Below are positions 43,406 to 53,010 of a stretch of 64,000 nucleotides of DNA, piece after piece. Both the position numbers and the translations under genes were made by a program. Every line of letters starts with the position of its first letter. The first letter of the stretch is position 1. Under the pieces are notes generated by a model, which ran no database searches, had not been told where the DNA came from, and saw only the letters and a list, made by a program, of their open reading frames with translations. The DNA is taken from the NCBI GenBank assembly GCA_016281055.1, contig JAEEHW010000101.1, positions 1 to 64,000 on the forward strand. The letters are read 5' to 3'. Source of the stretch: Prevotella sp. GTDB taxonomy: Bacteria > Bacteroidota > Bacteroidia > Bacteroidales > Bacteroidaceae.

Positions 43406-46400
43406 TCACTCATCCATGTTTTTGTGCTGTTCGGCATATTCCGATGGTGACAAACCGAAATGAGCCTTGAAGGCTGTTGAGAAATGTGCCTGGTCGGCAT
43501 AGCCCACACGGTAGGCAACCTGCGATACGTTTACCTTGCTCTCGCGCAAGAGACGTGCCGCTTGCTCCATACGAAGGTTGCGCAGGAACTTGCCACTGGC
43601 AATACCCGTCATCTCCTTCATCTTGCGGTGCAGCTGGGCACGGCTGATGCCTACATCGGAACAGAGAGAGTCAACATTGAAGTCTGACTCTGAGATATGC
43701 GCATTGATAGATTTCATGATACGCTCCATGAGAGCATCGTCATTGTCCTTTATCTCGATGTTCTCCATTCGGTTCTCCTGCTGGACAGCACCACTGAACT
43801 TGCCACGCAGACGGCGCACATTGTCAATGAGGTTGTCTATCTGGATATGCAGCTCCTCCATGTTGAAAGGCTTGGCGATGTATGCATCGGCACCAGACTT
43901 CAAGCCTTCGAGCTTATGTTCCACCTCAGCCTTCGATGTCAGCATGATAACCGGCACCTGCGAAACCTGCGGATTCTTCTTAATACGGCGCAACATGGAT
44001 ATGCCATCCATCTCTGGCATCATGACATCGCTGACCACAAGGTCGAAAGCCTGTTGCTGACCTTCTCCCTGCTGACTGTTGGCGGTGAGAAGCATCTTCA
44101 GGCCCTCACGACCGTTTGGAGCATGGCTGAAACGGTAACGGCCACCCAACTCATCCATGATGTAGTTGGCTATCTCTATGTCATCATCGACTATAAGGAT
44201 ATTGAACGGACGCGACTGACGCACACCGCTACCTATCACCGTCTGCGGTTTCTCGGTCGGGGTTTCAGTTACGATCTGCTCTGGCTTCAGATGGTCGTTG
44301 CCCTTTGGCAAGGTGACGGTGAAACATGCACCACGCTGTCCGTCATCACGGTTGCCTGCCTTGATTTGTCCGCCATGCATCTCTGTGATGGCCTTACTCA
44401 AGTTCAGACCGATACCTGTGCCACGCATACCGAGGTCGTCGGCATTGCGACCCTGATAGAAACGGTCGAACAGATGGTCAACGTCATCTTGCTTGATACC
44501 CAATCCGGCATCTATTACCTGTATCTCTATTTCTTTCTCCAGTTCACGAAGCACTACCTTCACCTCTCCACCATCAAAGCTATACTTGAATGCGTTTGAA
44601 AGAAGGTTTGACAATACCTTGTCGAAATTGATACGGTCTATCCATGCCATGACACGATCAGAATCGTGTTCGAAGGCGAAACGTATGTCACGCTGTGAAG
44701 CGTTGTACTGGTAGAGCTTGTATATGACATTAATGAACTGTACCAAATCTGTTTCGCGACAGTGCAGACGCATCTGATTCTTGTCAAGACGTCGTTCGTC
44801 CAGAATCTGATTGACAAGCAGCATCAATCGCTGTGCATTGCGGTCAATGGCATCAACAGAAGGTTTGATAACAGATGCATTGAGAGTATTAAGTTCTTCT
44901 GCTGACTTTGGACTACTTGTTGAGCCAACGCCCTTCAACTTGCTCACAGCTCCCATGATGAGAGTCAGCGGTGAACGTATGTCATGCGTGGCATTGATGA
45001 GGAATTTCATCTTCTCCTCGTCAAGTTGCTGCGTAGCATGACGATGCCACATCCAACCGATGAACGCCACGAGCGAGAGCAACAGCATTATATATATAAT
45101 GATGGCAAGCGTTGACTTATACCACGGCGGAGTGATGACAATGGTGAATACACGAGAAGCAGAGTACGTTCCAGAGAAAAGCGCACGTACCTCCAGTTTG
45201 TATGTACCCGGTTGCATGTGACTAAGGTGCACGGAGTTGTAGCCTTCAGGATTCTGTTGCCATTCGCCATCGTCTATGCGATATTCAAACACCACATTGT
45301 TGGGTTGGTCGTAGTTAAGCAGCGAGAACTCCATGACAAACGTATTGTCAAGGTATGACAAACGGAAATGGTCGCTTTCCATAACCGGGCGAGTGATGAT
45401 GGACGTGCCGTCAGACAGTGTAGTGGTGTTTATCGCACGACCAGCCAAAATGAAATTGGTCAGCGTCACTGCCGGCAGAGCCTGCTGCCTGTTAACCACC
45501 TGCGAAGGATTGAAGGCTACCACACCCTCGTTGTTGGCAAAGAATATTATATTGTTGTCCGTATGCTGTCCTACACCGACAATATACTCCTTGCCACTCA
45601 AGCCATTGTCACTGATATGACTTATGAAACACTGGCGACGAATGTCGTACTGCCACAGTCCTGCAGAAGTAGAACACCAGATATCGCCACCGTTCGCTTC
45701 AACGATGTAACACACTGCCTTGTCAACAAGAGCATCACCGTCATGAAACAGTACTGCCTTATGCAGGTTTGACTTATAGACAAATAATCCTCTGTCTGTA
45801 CCTATCAGTATGTCACCCTGTGATGTTTCACAAAGAGACGAGCATAAAATGCCTGGGAGAAGTTTTTCAAATCCTAAAGAACGGAAACTGTCCGTATGTG
45901 GATCATAACAAGATACGCCATCAGCAGTGGCGAGCCACAAACGACCATTGCGGTCCGGCATCATAGCTACAACCCAGTTGTTGCAAAGACTGCCGCGACG
46001 ACCGTTATTATCCTGCGATCTGAAACTGCGTACCTGTCCTGTTGCTATGTCAAGCATACAGAAACCACGTGAGAATGCCGACACATACAGTTTGTTGTCA
46101 CCCATGTAAACCATGTCATTGAAGCCATCACAGTCCAAAGACATTTTCTGCTGCGAACTGCCCGTCAACGGGTTGTAGGCATATACTCCCTGATTGGTTC
46201 CTACCCAATAGCGTCCTTCGGTATCACGATATAAGCATTGTGTCAATGGCGGACTGGCAGGATGGGCAGTTATGTGTCCATCCTTATCAAAACCGAACAC
46301 GCCATTTCCTGGCACCGTGCACCAAGTGATGCCACCATCACCATGACATACAGATGATATAGTAGAACAGAGATGCACACCCTGAGTCTGGAATCCCCAT

Positions 46401-47404
46401 GTCTGGAACTGCGGAGGTGTGCGCTCAAGCATCACCAATCCCATCATCTCACAACCCAGCCAAAGATTACCATTCTTATCTTCTGTGATGGCACACACCT
46501 TTGCCGTATTCAAGTCAAAATCCTTGGTAATGCAGGCCACACGCTCAAGTTTTCTGCTGCCGTTTGGCAGACAGAACAGGCCATTGCCTCGCGAACCTAT
46601 ATATATATTACCTTCATGGTCACGCAGTGCACATGTGAAATTCACTTCCTTTCCACCTATCACTGACATATCCATGTCTGCATCTGCCAGGTTACGTCCG
46701 TTGCTTTGTTGCAGACCATGCGTGCAGACAATCATCACACTACCGTCACTCATCTCAAGAATGCCGGCAACGTCACCCTTACTTGCTTCCATGTAATGCA
46801 GCCCTGAGGCATCACGCATTACCAGATGATTATCATAACTGCTTTTCCATACACGGTGACGACTGTCTTCTAACATATAGGAGAAAAAAGAATTGTTCTT
46901 GCCCGCACCATATTTATCCCCCATATGGTGCAGCACACCAGCTTCATCATGTATGTCTGACAACAAGTACAGACCATAACCGGCGGTTCCCACCAACAGT
47001 TTACCATCACTACGTTCAATGATTTCTGTCACACGGGGCCTTACATTACGGTCAAACTTATAATGCACAAACGTATCTGTTGCATAGTCATACCTGTCAA
47101 GGCCCACAGCTGTTCCTACCCATAACTGGCCATCACGGTCCGTCTTCAACGTAGCAATAATGTTTGTCCCCACAGATGTCTCATCCGAAGGTTTGTTACG
47201 ATATGTTGTGAAACGATAACCGTCAAAACGGTTCAAACCATAATCCGTTGCTACCCAGACATAACCATATTTATCTTGGTACACATCATTGATCAGACCA
47301 CTGGAAAAGCGATCTGACGAAATGAAATGTCCTCCCTGAATGGCTGCATAGGTCCACGACAACGATGAAACAAAAACCGCCAGTATTAAAAGAAACTTCT
47401 TCAT
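43406..47404 (-). CDS. Hybrid two-component sensor-regulator (HTCS)
   Basis: A 1332-residue inner-membrane one-protein signalling system. Signal peptide 1-20; periplasmic Reg_prop double propeller (SSGLINDVYQDKYGYVWVATDYGLNRFDGYRF and repeats) to ~690; Y_Y_Y domain ~690-760; membrane helix (TLAIIIYIMLLLSLVAFIGW) near 785; HisKA with His in FLINATHDIRSPLTL; HATPase (NLLSNAFKYS, DAGLGI, GTGIGLNLS); receiver with Asp in DLVVSDVMMPEMDG near 1145; AraC-type HTH at the end (VAYRVGYADQAHFSTAFKAHFGLSPSEY). Such proteins sense oligosaccharides directly and switch on polysaccharide loci. Its neighbours (GH98, GH51, GH10-CE1, GH43, symporter) make arabinoxylan fragments the likely signal, like XynR of Prevotella. 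Confidence 0.95.
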   Translation of the reverse strand: MKKFLLILAVFVSSLSWTYAAIQGGHFISSDRFSSGLINDVYQDKYGYVWVATDYGLNRFDGYRFTTYRNKPSDETSVGTNIIATLKTDRDGQLWVGTAVGLDRYDYATDTFVHYKFDRNVRPRVTEIIERSDGKLLVGTAGYGLYLLSDIHDEAGVLHHMGDKYGAGKNNSFFSYMLEDSRHRVWKSSYDNHLVMRDASGLHYMEASKGDVAGILEMSDGSVMIVCTHGLQQSNGRNLADADMDMSVIGGKEVNFTCALRDHEGNIYIGSRGNGLFCLPNGSRKLERVACITKDFDLNTAKVCAITEDKNGNLWLGCEMMGLVMLERTPPQFQTWGFQTQGVHLCSTISSVCHGDGGITWCTVPGNGVFGFDKDGHITAHPASPPLTQCLYRDTEGRYWVGTNQGVYAYNPLTGSSQQKMSLDCDGFNDMVYMGDNKLYVSAFSRGFCMLDIATGQVRSFRSQDNNGRRGSLCNNWVVAMMPDRNGRLWLATADGVSCYDPHTDSFRSLGFEKLLPGILCSSLCETSQGDILIGTDRGLFVYKSNLHKAVLFHDGDALVDKAVCYIVEANGGDIWCSTSAGLWQYDIRRQCFISHISDNGLSGKEYIVGVGQHTDNNIIFFANNEGVVAFNPSQVVNRQQALPAVTLTNFILAGRAINTTTLSDGTSIITRPVMESDHFRLSYLDNTFVMEFSLLNYDQPNNVVFEYRIDDGEWQQNPEGYNSVHLSHMQPGTYKLEVRALFSGTYSASRVFTIVITPPWYKSTLAIIIYIMLLLSLVAFIGWMWHRHATQQLDEEKMKFLINATHDIRSPLTLIMGAVSKLKGVGSTSSPKSAEELNTLNASVIKPSVDAIDRNAQRLMLLVNQILDERRLDKNQMRLHCRETDLVQFINVIYKLYQYNASQRDIRFAFEHDSDRVMAWIDRINFDKVLSNLLSNAFKYSFDGGEVKVVLRELEKEIEIQVIDAGLGIKQDDVDHLFDRFYQGRNADDLGMRGTGIGLNLSKAITEMHGGQIKAGNRDDGQRGACFTVTLPKGNDHLKPEQIVTETPTEKPQTVIGSGVRQSRPFNILIVDDDIEIANYIMDELGGRYRFSHAPNGREGLKMLLTANSQQGEGQQQAFDLVVSDVMMPEMDGISMLRRIKKNPQVSQVPVIMLTSKAEVEHKLEGLKSGADAYIAKPFNMEELHIQIDNLIDNVRRLRGKFSGAVQQENRMENIEIKDNDDALMERIMKSINAHISESDFNVDSLCSDVGISRAQLHRKMKEMTGIASGKFLRNLRMEQAARLLRESKVNVSQVAYRVGYADQAHFSTAFKAHFGLSPSEYAEQHKNMDE

Positions 47405-47430
47405 ATATTGTTTAAATCATGATTTCACTG

Positions 47431-47461
47431 CAAAGGTAAACAAAATTCATGTTTCAACAAA
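47431..47461 (-). promoter_or_regulatory. Promoter of the HTCS gene
   Basis: Minus strand TTTG (47461-47458), 19-base spacer, TACCTTTG (47438-47431). Confidence 0.82.
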
Positions 47462-47577
47462 CTTTTTTTGCAACAATTAACAAGAAATTAGCAAGAAAAA
47501 TGTGTCATTGGCAAGCGTGAATGTCAACAATATACAAAAAAAACATTTTCATGTGAGTATATTGCAAAAAAAAATAA

Positions 47578-47585
47578 TAACTTTG
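47578..47585 (+). promoter_or_regulatory. Promoter box of the GH51/GH10 operon
   Basis: TAACTTTG at 47578-47585, 78 bases before the GH51 start; no good -33 match, as expected for an activator-dependent promoter. The 140-base divergent region up to 47438 is the probable HTCS binding site. Confidence 0.65.
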
Positions 47586-47662
47586 TATGGAAATAGATTC
47601 GAGACAGAAATAAATCCTACTATGAAAATAGGAATTTCAGGAATAACCTAAATATTAAAAAA

Positions 47663-49675
47663 ATGATTAACGTAAAAACTCTTGTCGCACTTCTTGCGAC
47701 AGCGACGGCACTGAATGCCAACGCACAAAAAACTATGACCGCCCCATCAGGCGGCAAAGCCATCAGCGATGAACTGATAGGCATCTTCTTCGAGGACATC
47801 TCGTCAAGTGCTGACGGTGGCCTCTATGCAGAATTGCTGCAAAACGGTTCATTCGAGTTCAACCCCGCAGAACGCGACGGATGGGGTCCGGGTACGGCAT
47901 GGAAACAGGTAAGACCTGGACACTCGCTGGGTACCATGCAGGTGCGCATTGATGAAAACAAGGCTACGGACTACCGTTCCACCTACATGCACCTCATTGC
48001 CGAGCGTGTAAAGGAATATTATGATTACAATGGCTGGAAGGGCTATGGACTGGAGAACGGCGGCTTTGACGGTATCACTCTGAAGGCAGGTGCGAAGTAT
48101 GATTTCTCTGCATTCCTGCGCACTGCTGACAAGAACATGACTCTGCGCGTGGCTCTCGTTGAGCCTCAGGGATGGGGCAAAGACCCGAAACTGATTGCTG
48201 ACACAGTGATAAGCGTTGACGGTGCACAGTGGAAGAAGTATACCACCACGCTGACTGCCGGTGAGGATTGCAAGAAGGCTTCACTCCAGATACTTATGCT
48301 GAATGCAGGAAGCATGGACGTTGACCATGTTTCACTGATGCCACAGGACACATACAAGGGACACGGACTGCGTCCTGACCTTGCACAGGCTCTTGCCGAC
48401 CTTCATCCTAAGTTCATGCGTTTCCCCGGCGGATGCGTAGTACACGGTGGTGGCGACGGTTTCTGGGATACTTACAGATGGAAAACAACCATCGGCCCGA
48501 AGGAAAAGCGTCGTTCACTGAAGAATACATGGGGTTACCATCAGTCTATGGGCTTGGGCTATTATGAGTATTTCCAGTTCTGTGAGGATCTGAACATGCA
48601 GCCGCTGCCTATTCTCCCCTGCGGTGTTTCATGTCAGGGAACAAACGGCGGCTGGGGCATGAAGACCCAGGCGCAGGATGTTGTTCCAATGTCGGAAATG
48701 GACGAGTGGGCACAGGATGCACTTGACCTCATCGAATGGGCTAATGGCGATCCTGCTACATCTGAATGGGCAAAGAAACGTGCTGAACAGGGACACCCAG
48801 CACCTTTCGGACTGAAATATCTCGGTCTGGGCAACGAGGAGAAGATTACTCCTGAGTTCTGCGAGCGTTTCCGCTATATATATAATAAGGTGCATGAGCG
48901 TTATCCTGACATCGTAATCGTCGGCACAGCTGGTCCTGGTTCACATGAGGGCAACCCTGACCTTGAGAACGGTTGGAAACTGGCAGAGGAACTTGGCATG
49001 CCTATCATTGACGAGCATTACTATGAGCCAAGAGACTATTTCCTCGACAAACGCCAGTATGACAAATACCCTCGTACACGCAAGACGAAGGTGTATCTGG
49101 GCGAATATGCGGCCAAGGACAAGAAACTGATTGATGCTCTGGCAGAAGGACTTTACCTGCTGCACGTAGAGCGCAACGGCGACGTGGTAGTGATGACCAG
49201 CTACGCACCATTGTTTGCTCGCAAGGATGCCACAAACTGGAATCCTGATCTGATTTACTTCGACAACGAACGTCCATATCTCACATGCAGCTACTACGTA
49301 CAGCAGATGTTCGGACAGTCTGCAGGACAGTATTACTACGGTGACTGCGTGAAGTTTGAGAACGACGCTGCCGACGCTATACAGCCACAGGAAGGTGTGC
49401 GCTTCGGTCAGTCTGTTGTGCTCAACACCAAGACACGCCGTCTCTACGTCAAGGTTGTCAACGCCACAGCGGAGCCAAAGAAGGCCAACATCGACCTCTC
49501 ACGCTTCGGTGTCAAGGGTACGGCAACAAAGACTCTGCTGACCGGTGAGGCAGAAAGTGAGAACAACTACGAGCAGCAGCCTGTCGTGCCTACCACCGAG
49601 CAGGTAAAGACTGGCAAGCGTTTCTCTCTTGACGTTGCACCATATTCTATGACGATGCTTGAATACAAACTCTAA
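47663..49675 (+). CDS. GH51 alpha-L-arabinofuranosidase
   Basis: A 670-residue secreted enzyme; signal peptide 1-21 (ends NANAQ). The N-terminal segment holds KAISDELIGIFFEDISSSADGGLYAELLQNGSFEF, then a CBM4-type insertion (~85-230), the (beta/alpha)8 barrel with LRFPGG-type MRFPGGCVVHGGGDGFWDTYRWK, the acid/base Glu in LKYLGLGNEE near 393, and nucleophile Glu in KVYLGEYAAKD near 483. A C-terminal beta domain follows. It removes arabinose branches from arabinoxylan or arabinan, the work needed before the GH10 enzyme encoded 38 bases downstream can cut freely. Confidence 0.93.
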   Translation: MINVKTLVALLATATALNANAQKTMTAPSGGKAISDELIGIFFEDISSSADGGLYAELLQNGSFEFNPAERDGWGPGTAWKQVRPGHSLGTMQVRIDENKATDYRSTYMHLIAERVKEYYDYNGWKGYGLENGGFDGITLKAGAKYDFSAFLRTADKNMTLRVALVEPQGWGKDPKLIADTVISVDGAQWKKYTTTLTAGEDCKKASLQILMLNAGSMDVDHVSLMPQDTYKGHGLRPDLAQALADLHPKFMRFPGGCVVHGGGDGFWDTYRWKTTIGPKEKRRSLKNTWGYHQSMGLGYYEYFQFCEDLNMQPLPILPCGVSCQGTNGGWGMKTQAQDVVPMSEMDEWAQDALDLIEWANGDPATSEWAKKRAEQGHPAPFGLKYLGLGNEEKITPEFCERFRYIYNKVHERYPDIVIVGTAGPGSHEGNPDLENGWKLAEELGMPIIDEHYYEPRDYFLDKRQYDKYPRTRKTKVYLGEYAAKDKKLIDALAEGLYLLHVERNGDVVVMTSYAPLFARKDATNWNPDLIYFDNERPYLTCSYYVQQMFGQSAGQYYYGDCVKFENDAADAIQPQEGVRFGQSVVLNTKTRRLYVKVVNATAEPKKANIDLSRFGVKGTATKTLLTGEAESENNYEQQPVVPTTEQVKTGKRFSLDVAPYSMTMLEYKL

Positions 49676-49713
49676 ATAATAGATATTAACAACAAGGTAA
49701 AAGATCTAAACAA

Positions 49714-51855
49714 ATGAAATCAATTTTTAAAACCACTATCGCACTGCTTGTGGCAGCCACCAGCGCTACAGCAGGAGCGCAAGGGTTGAAAGACGCCTAC
49801 AAGGATTATTTCACAATCGGCGTAGCTCTCAACCAGCGCAACGTGAGCGACAATGACCAGATTGCGCTCATCAAGAAAGAGTTCAATAGTGTTACCGCTG
49901 AGAACGACTGGAAACCAGGAGAGATTCACCCACAAGAAGGTGTATGGAACTTCGAGAAGGCCGACAAAATTGCCGACTTCTGTCGTCAGAACGGTATCAA
50001 GATGCGTGGTCACTGTCTATGCTGGCACTCTCAGTTTGCTGACTGGATGTTCACCGACAAGAAAGGCAAGCCTGTCAAGAAAGAGGTGTTCTATGAGCGT
50101 CTGCGCGACCATATCCACACCATCATGAACCGTTACAAGGACGTGGTATATGCATGGGACGTAGTAAACGAGGCAATGGCTGACGACGGTCGTTCATGGC
50201 CGGGCCGTGAGCAGAGCCCTTATCGTCAGAGCCGTCATTTCCAGCTCTGCGGCGATGAGTTTATTGCCAAGGCATTCCAGTTTGCACGCGAGGCTGACCC
50301 TAACGTACTGCTGTTCTATAATGACTACAGCTGCGTGGACGAGGGCAAGCGCGAGCGCATCTACAACATGGTTAAAAAGATGAAGGATGCAGGTGTGCCT
50401 ATCGACGGTATCGGCATGCAGGGCCACTACAACATCTATTTCCCTGACGAGGCACAGCTCGACAAAGCCATCACTCGTTTCAAGGAAATCGTTAAGCACA
50501 TCCACATCACTGAGCTTGACCTGCGTATGAACAACGAGAGCGGCGGTCAGCTGATGTTCTCTCGTGGCGAGGCTAAGCCTATGCCAGCATACATGGGTAC
50601 ACTCCAGACAGACCAGTATGCTCGTCTGTTCAAGATATTCCGCAAGCATGCCGACGTAATCGACAACGTTACATTCTGGAACCTCGGTGACCGCGACTCA
50701 TGGCTTGGTGTGAACAACCATCCTCTGCCTTTCGACGAGAACTACAAGCCAAAGGCATGCTACCGCGCCATCCGCGACTTCGACCCTTCACTCGATACAC
50801 GCAAGCCAAAGGAGGATTTCGTGCCTAACAGCATGAACCAGCCCGGCCAGGAGTATCCTCAGGTGAACAGCGAGGGTTACGCACGTTTCCGCATTGTGGC
50901 TCCTGATGCAAAGTCTGTCATCGTAAGTCTCGGTCTTGGCGGACGCGGCGGCACGGTGCTCCACAAAGATAAGGAAGGAGTATGGACAGGCACTACCGAC
51001 GGCCCAATGGACCCAGGTTTCCACTACTATCATCTGACAATAGACGGTGCAACGGTCAACGACCCAGGCACTCACAACTACTTCGGTTCTTGCCGTTGGG
51101 AGAGCGGTATTGAGATTCCTGCTCCAGACCAGGACTTCTATGCACTCCGCACCGACATTCCTCACGGCACTGTCACTGAGGTGCTCTACTACTCAAAGAG
51201 TCTCGGACAGATGCAGACCGCTATGGTATATCTGCCACCAACGTACGGCAAGCTCGTAAAGGGCAAGCAGGAGCGTTTCCCTGTGCTCTATCTACAGCAT
51301 GGCTGGGGTGAGAATGAAACCAGCTGGAGCAAGCAGGGACATGCAGGTATCATCATGGACAACATGATTGCCGAGGGAAAGATTAAGCCATTCATCGTTG
51401 TCATGGCCTATGGTCTGACAAACAACATCAAGTTTGGCACCATCGGTCAGTTCACCGCCAAGGAGTTTGAGACACTTCTCGTTGACGAACTCGTACCTTT
51501 CATTGATGCCAACTACCTTACCAAGGCTGACAAGTGGAACCGCGCCATGGCAGGTCTGTCAATGGGTGGTATGGAAACCAAGCTCATCACCCTGCGCCGT
51601 CCAGAGGTATTCGGTTACTGGGGACTGCTCAGCGGTGGCCAGTATGCTCCTGAAGACATCAAGGATCCGAAGGCTGTCCGTATGATTTTCGAGAGCTGCG
51701 GTTCAAAGGAGAACCCACAGGGCATCAAGCAGAGCGTTGACGCACTGAAAGCCGCAGGCTTCAATGCACACGGTTTCATCAGCGAGGGCACTGCACACGA
51801 GTTCCTCACATGGCGCCGCAGCCTGCGTGAGATGGCTCCACTGCTGTTCAAGTAA
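49714..51855 (+). CDS. GH10 xylanase fused to a CE1 feruloyl esterase
   Basis: A 713-residue secreted bifunctional enzyme; signal peptide 1-22 (ends AGAQ). Residues 25-365 are GH10: MRGHCLCWHSQ, acid/base Glu in AWDVVNEAMADD near 156, nucleophile in HIHITELDLR near 269, and TFWNLGDRDSWL. Residues ~385-470 are a CBM48-like beta domain (YARFRIVAPDAKSVIVSLG). Residues ~485-713 are a CE1 esterase with Ser in AMAGLSMGGMETKL near 615 and His in EGTAHEFLTWRRSL near 692. The layout is that of Prevotella ruminicola Xyn10D-Fae1A, which cuts xylan and frees ferulate. Second gene of the GH51 operon. Confidence 0.94.
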   Translation: MKSIFKTTIALLVAATSATAGAQGLKDAYKDYFTIGVALNQRNVSDNDQIALIKKEFNSVTAENDWKPGEIHPQEGVWNFEKADKIADFCRQNGIKMRGHCLCWHSQFADWMFTDKKGKPVKKEVFYERLRDHIHTIMNRYKDVVYAWDVVNEAMADDGRSWPGREQSPYRQSRHFQLCGDEFIAKAFQFAREADPNVLLFYNDYSCVDEGKRERIYNMVKKMKDAGVPIDGIGMQGHYNIYFPDEAQLDKAITRFKEIVKHIHITELDLRMNNESGGQLMFSRGEAKPMPAYMGTLQTDQYARLFKIFRKHADVIDNVTFWNLGDRDSWLGVNNHPLPFDENYKPKACYRAIRDFDPSLDTRKPKEDFVPNSMNQPGQEYPQVNSEGYARFRIVAPDAKSVIVSLGLGGRGGTVLHKDKEGVWTGTTDGPMDPGFHYYHLTIDGATVNDPGTHNYFGSCRWESGIEIPAPDQDFYALRTDIPHGTVTEVLYYSKSLGQMQTAMVYLPPTYGKLVKGKQERFPVLYLQHGWGENETSWSKQGHAGIIMDNMIAEGKIKPFIVVMAYGLTNNIKFGTIGQFTAKEFETLLVDELVPFIDANYLTKADKWNRAMAGLSMGGMETKLITLRRPEVFGYWGLLSGGQYAPEDIKDPKAVRMIFESCGSKENPQGIKQSVDALKAAGFNAHGFISEGTAHEFLTWRRSLREMAPLLFK

Positions 51856-51890
51856 ATCCTCATGGGACATTAAGTTCCCATGTAATACAT

Positions 51891-51932
51891 AAAATCAGGG
51901 CTGACTCCATTCCGAGAGTCAGCCCTGATTTT
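51891..51932. terminator. Two-way terminator
   Basis: AAAATCAGGGCTGACTC (51891-51907) pairs perfectly with 51916-51932, between the converging GH10-CE1 and CE1 genes. Confidence 0.92.
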
Positions 51933-51956
51933 ATTATGCAAGGTTATCACCTACCC

Positions 51957-52823
51957 TTATTTATTTCCTGAGGTAAATTGTCTGTCAGCACATTTCAGCA
52001 CATCGGGCAGCATACTTGACACCCAGACGTGGTTGTGGTCACCTGTATGAACGGTGAAGGAATATGGAATGTGCTTATCACGAAATTCCTTGACCATATC
52101 CATGTTGGCCTCCAACGTGAAATCGTGGTCACCAACGCTGACGTGCCAATCTACATTTCTCCATCTGCTGACATCTTCTTCCGTACCCTCTGCGATGCGC
52201 TTGATGGGATTGTTCTGCTCTATCACACGCTGGCGCCATTCGCCCGTCGGGTCATTCTTCAGAAACTCCAAAGGCTGACGGCGCAGATAGCCGCTGATGC
52301 CATAAACCATAGAGAACATCTCCGGATGGTGGACGCCATAGACCACGGCAGCACCGCCACCCATTGAGAATCCGGCAATGGCACGCCCGCCACAATCGGT
52401 GCGCACACGGTAGTTTGACTCAATATACGGTATCAGTTCTTTGAAGAAATAATCCTCATATTGCCAGTCTGGGGTACCTTCGGCATCCTTATAGGCATTG
52501 AAATACATCATATACCCCTGGTTGGCTTCTGCGCATACGATTATCATATTCGAAATATCTCCACGCGCAGTAAGGCTGTCGGCAAGTGCTGACAAGTGGT
52601 CATATCTGTCCCATGCGCCATGCCACTCACCGCCGCCGTGCATCAGATAGAGCACGGGATAACGAACCGAAGCGGAGGCATCGTAGCCCTGCGGCAGATA
52701 AATACTAAACACTCGCTCTGTCGTACCGTTAAGCAGACGGCACGGCATCACTTCCTGAAGAATCTGTGCCTGCAGCGGCATGAGTATCGCAAACAGACTT
52801 GAAAGAATTATTGATCGAAACAT
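51957..52823 (-). CDS. CE1-family secreted esterase
   Basis: A 288-residue alpha/beta-hydrolase; signal peptide 1-19 (ends PLQAQ). CE1 motifs: RYPVLYLMHGGGEWHGAWDR, nucleophile Ser in AIAGFSMGGGAAVVYG near 150, Asp in VSVGDHDFTLEANMD near 235, and His in TGDHNHVWVSS near 262. It is a single-domain relative of the esterase half of the GH10-CE1 protein and should act on feruloyl or acetyl groups of arabinoxylan. It is divergent from the symporter gene, with a TACTTTTG box at 52832-52839 (minus) upstream. Confidence 0.9.
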   Translation of the reverse strand: MFRSIILSSLFAILMPLQAQILQEVMPCRLLNGTTERVFSIYLPQGYDASASVRYPVLYLMHGGGEWHGAWDRYDHLSALADSLTARGDISNMIIVCAEANQGYMMYFNAYKDAEGTPDWQYEDYFFKELIPYIESNYRVRTDCGGRAIAGFSMGGGAAVVYGVHHPEMFSMVYGISGYLRRQPLEFLKNDPTGEWRQRVIEQNNPIKRIAEGTEEDVSRWRNVDWHVSVGDHDFTLEANMDMVKEFRDKHIPYSFTVHTGDHNHVWVSSMLPDVLKCADRQFTSGNK

Positions 52824-52831
52824 AACGAAAG

Positions 52832-52954
52832 CAAAAGTAATAACTTCTACTGAAAAAACGCCCGATAATTGCGTTTTTTTTAGCTCTGTGACACTTTTTT
52901 CGAAAAAAATGCAACATTTAATAGCGCTTGATTAAAATAAAATGAGTACTTTTG
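52832..52954. promoter_or_regulatory. Divergent promoter region, CE1 and sugar symporter
   Basis: TACTTTTG on the minus strand (52839-52832) for the esterase and TACTTTTG on the plus strand (52947-52954) for the symporter. The plus box lies inside the longer frame that opens at 52942, so that frame's first ATG cannot be the start. Confidence 0.65.
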
Positions 52955-53010
52955 CATACTACAACGAAAAACAATTAGAAAACAATATCAAAAAACAAAT
53001 CAAACTACAA

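Noticed and set aside
47405..47662. SusC/SusD pair in the xylan locus
   Set aside because: All large frames around the regulator were assigned to enzymes, the symporter or the regulator; no TonB-dependent receptor or SusD-like sequence was seen.
52942..53010. Extended N-terminus for the sugar symporter
   Set aside because: The first codons contain the TACTTTTG promoter box, and the family start matches ATG 53011.
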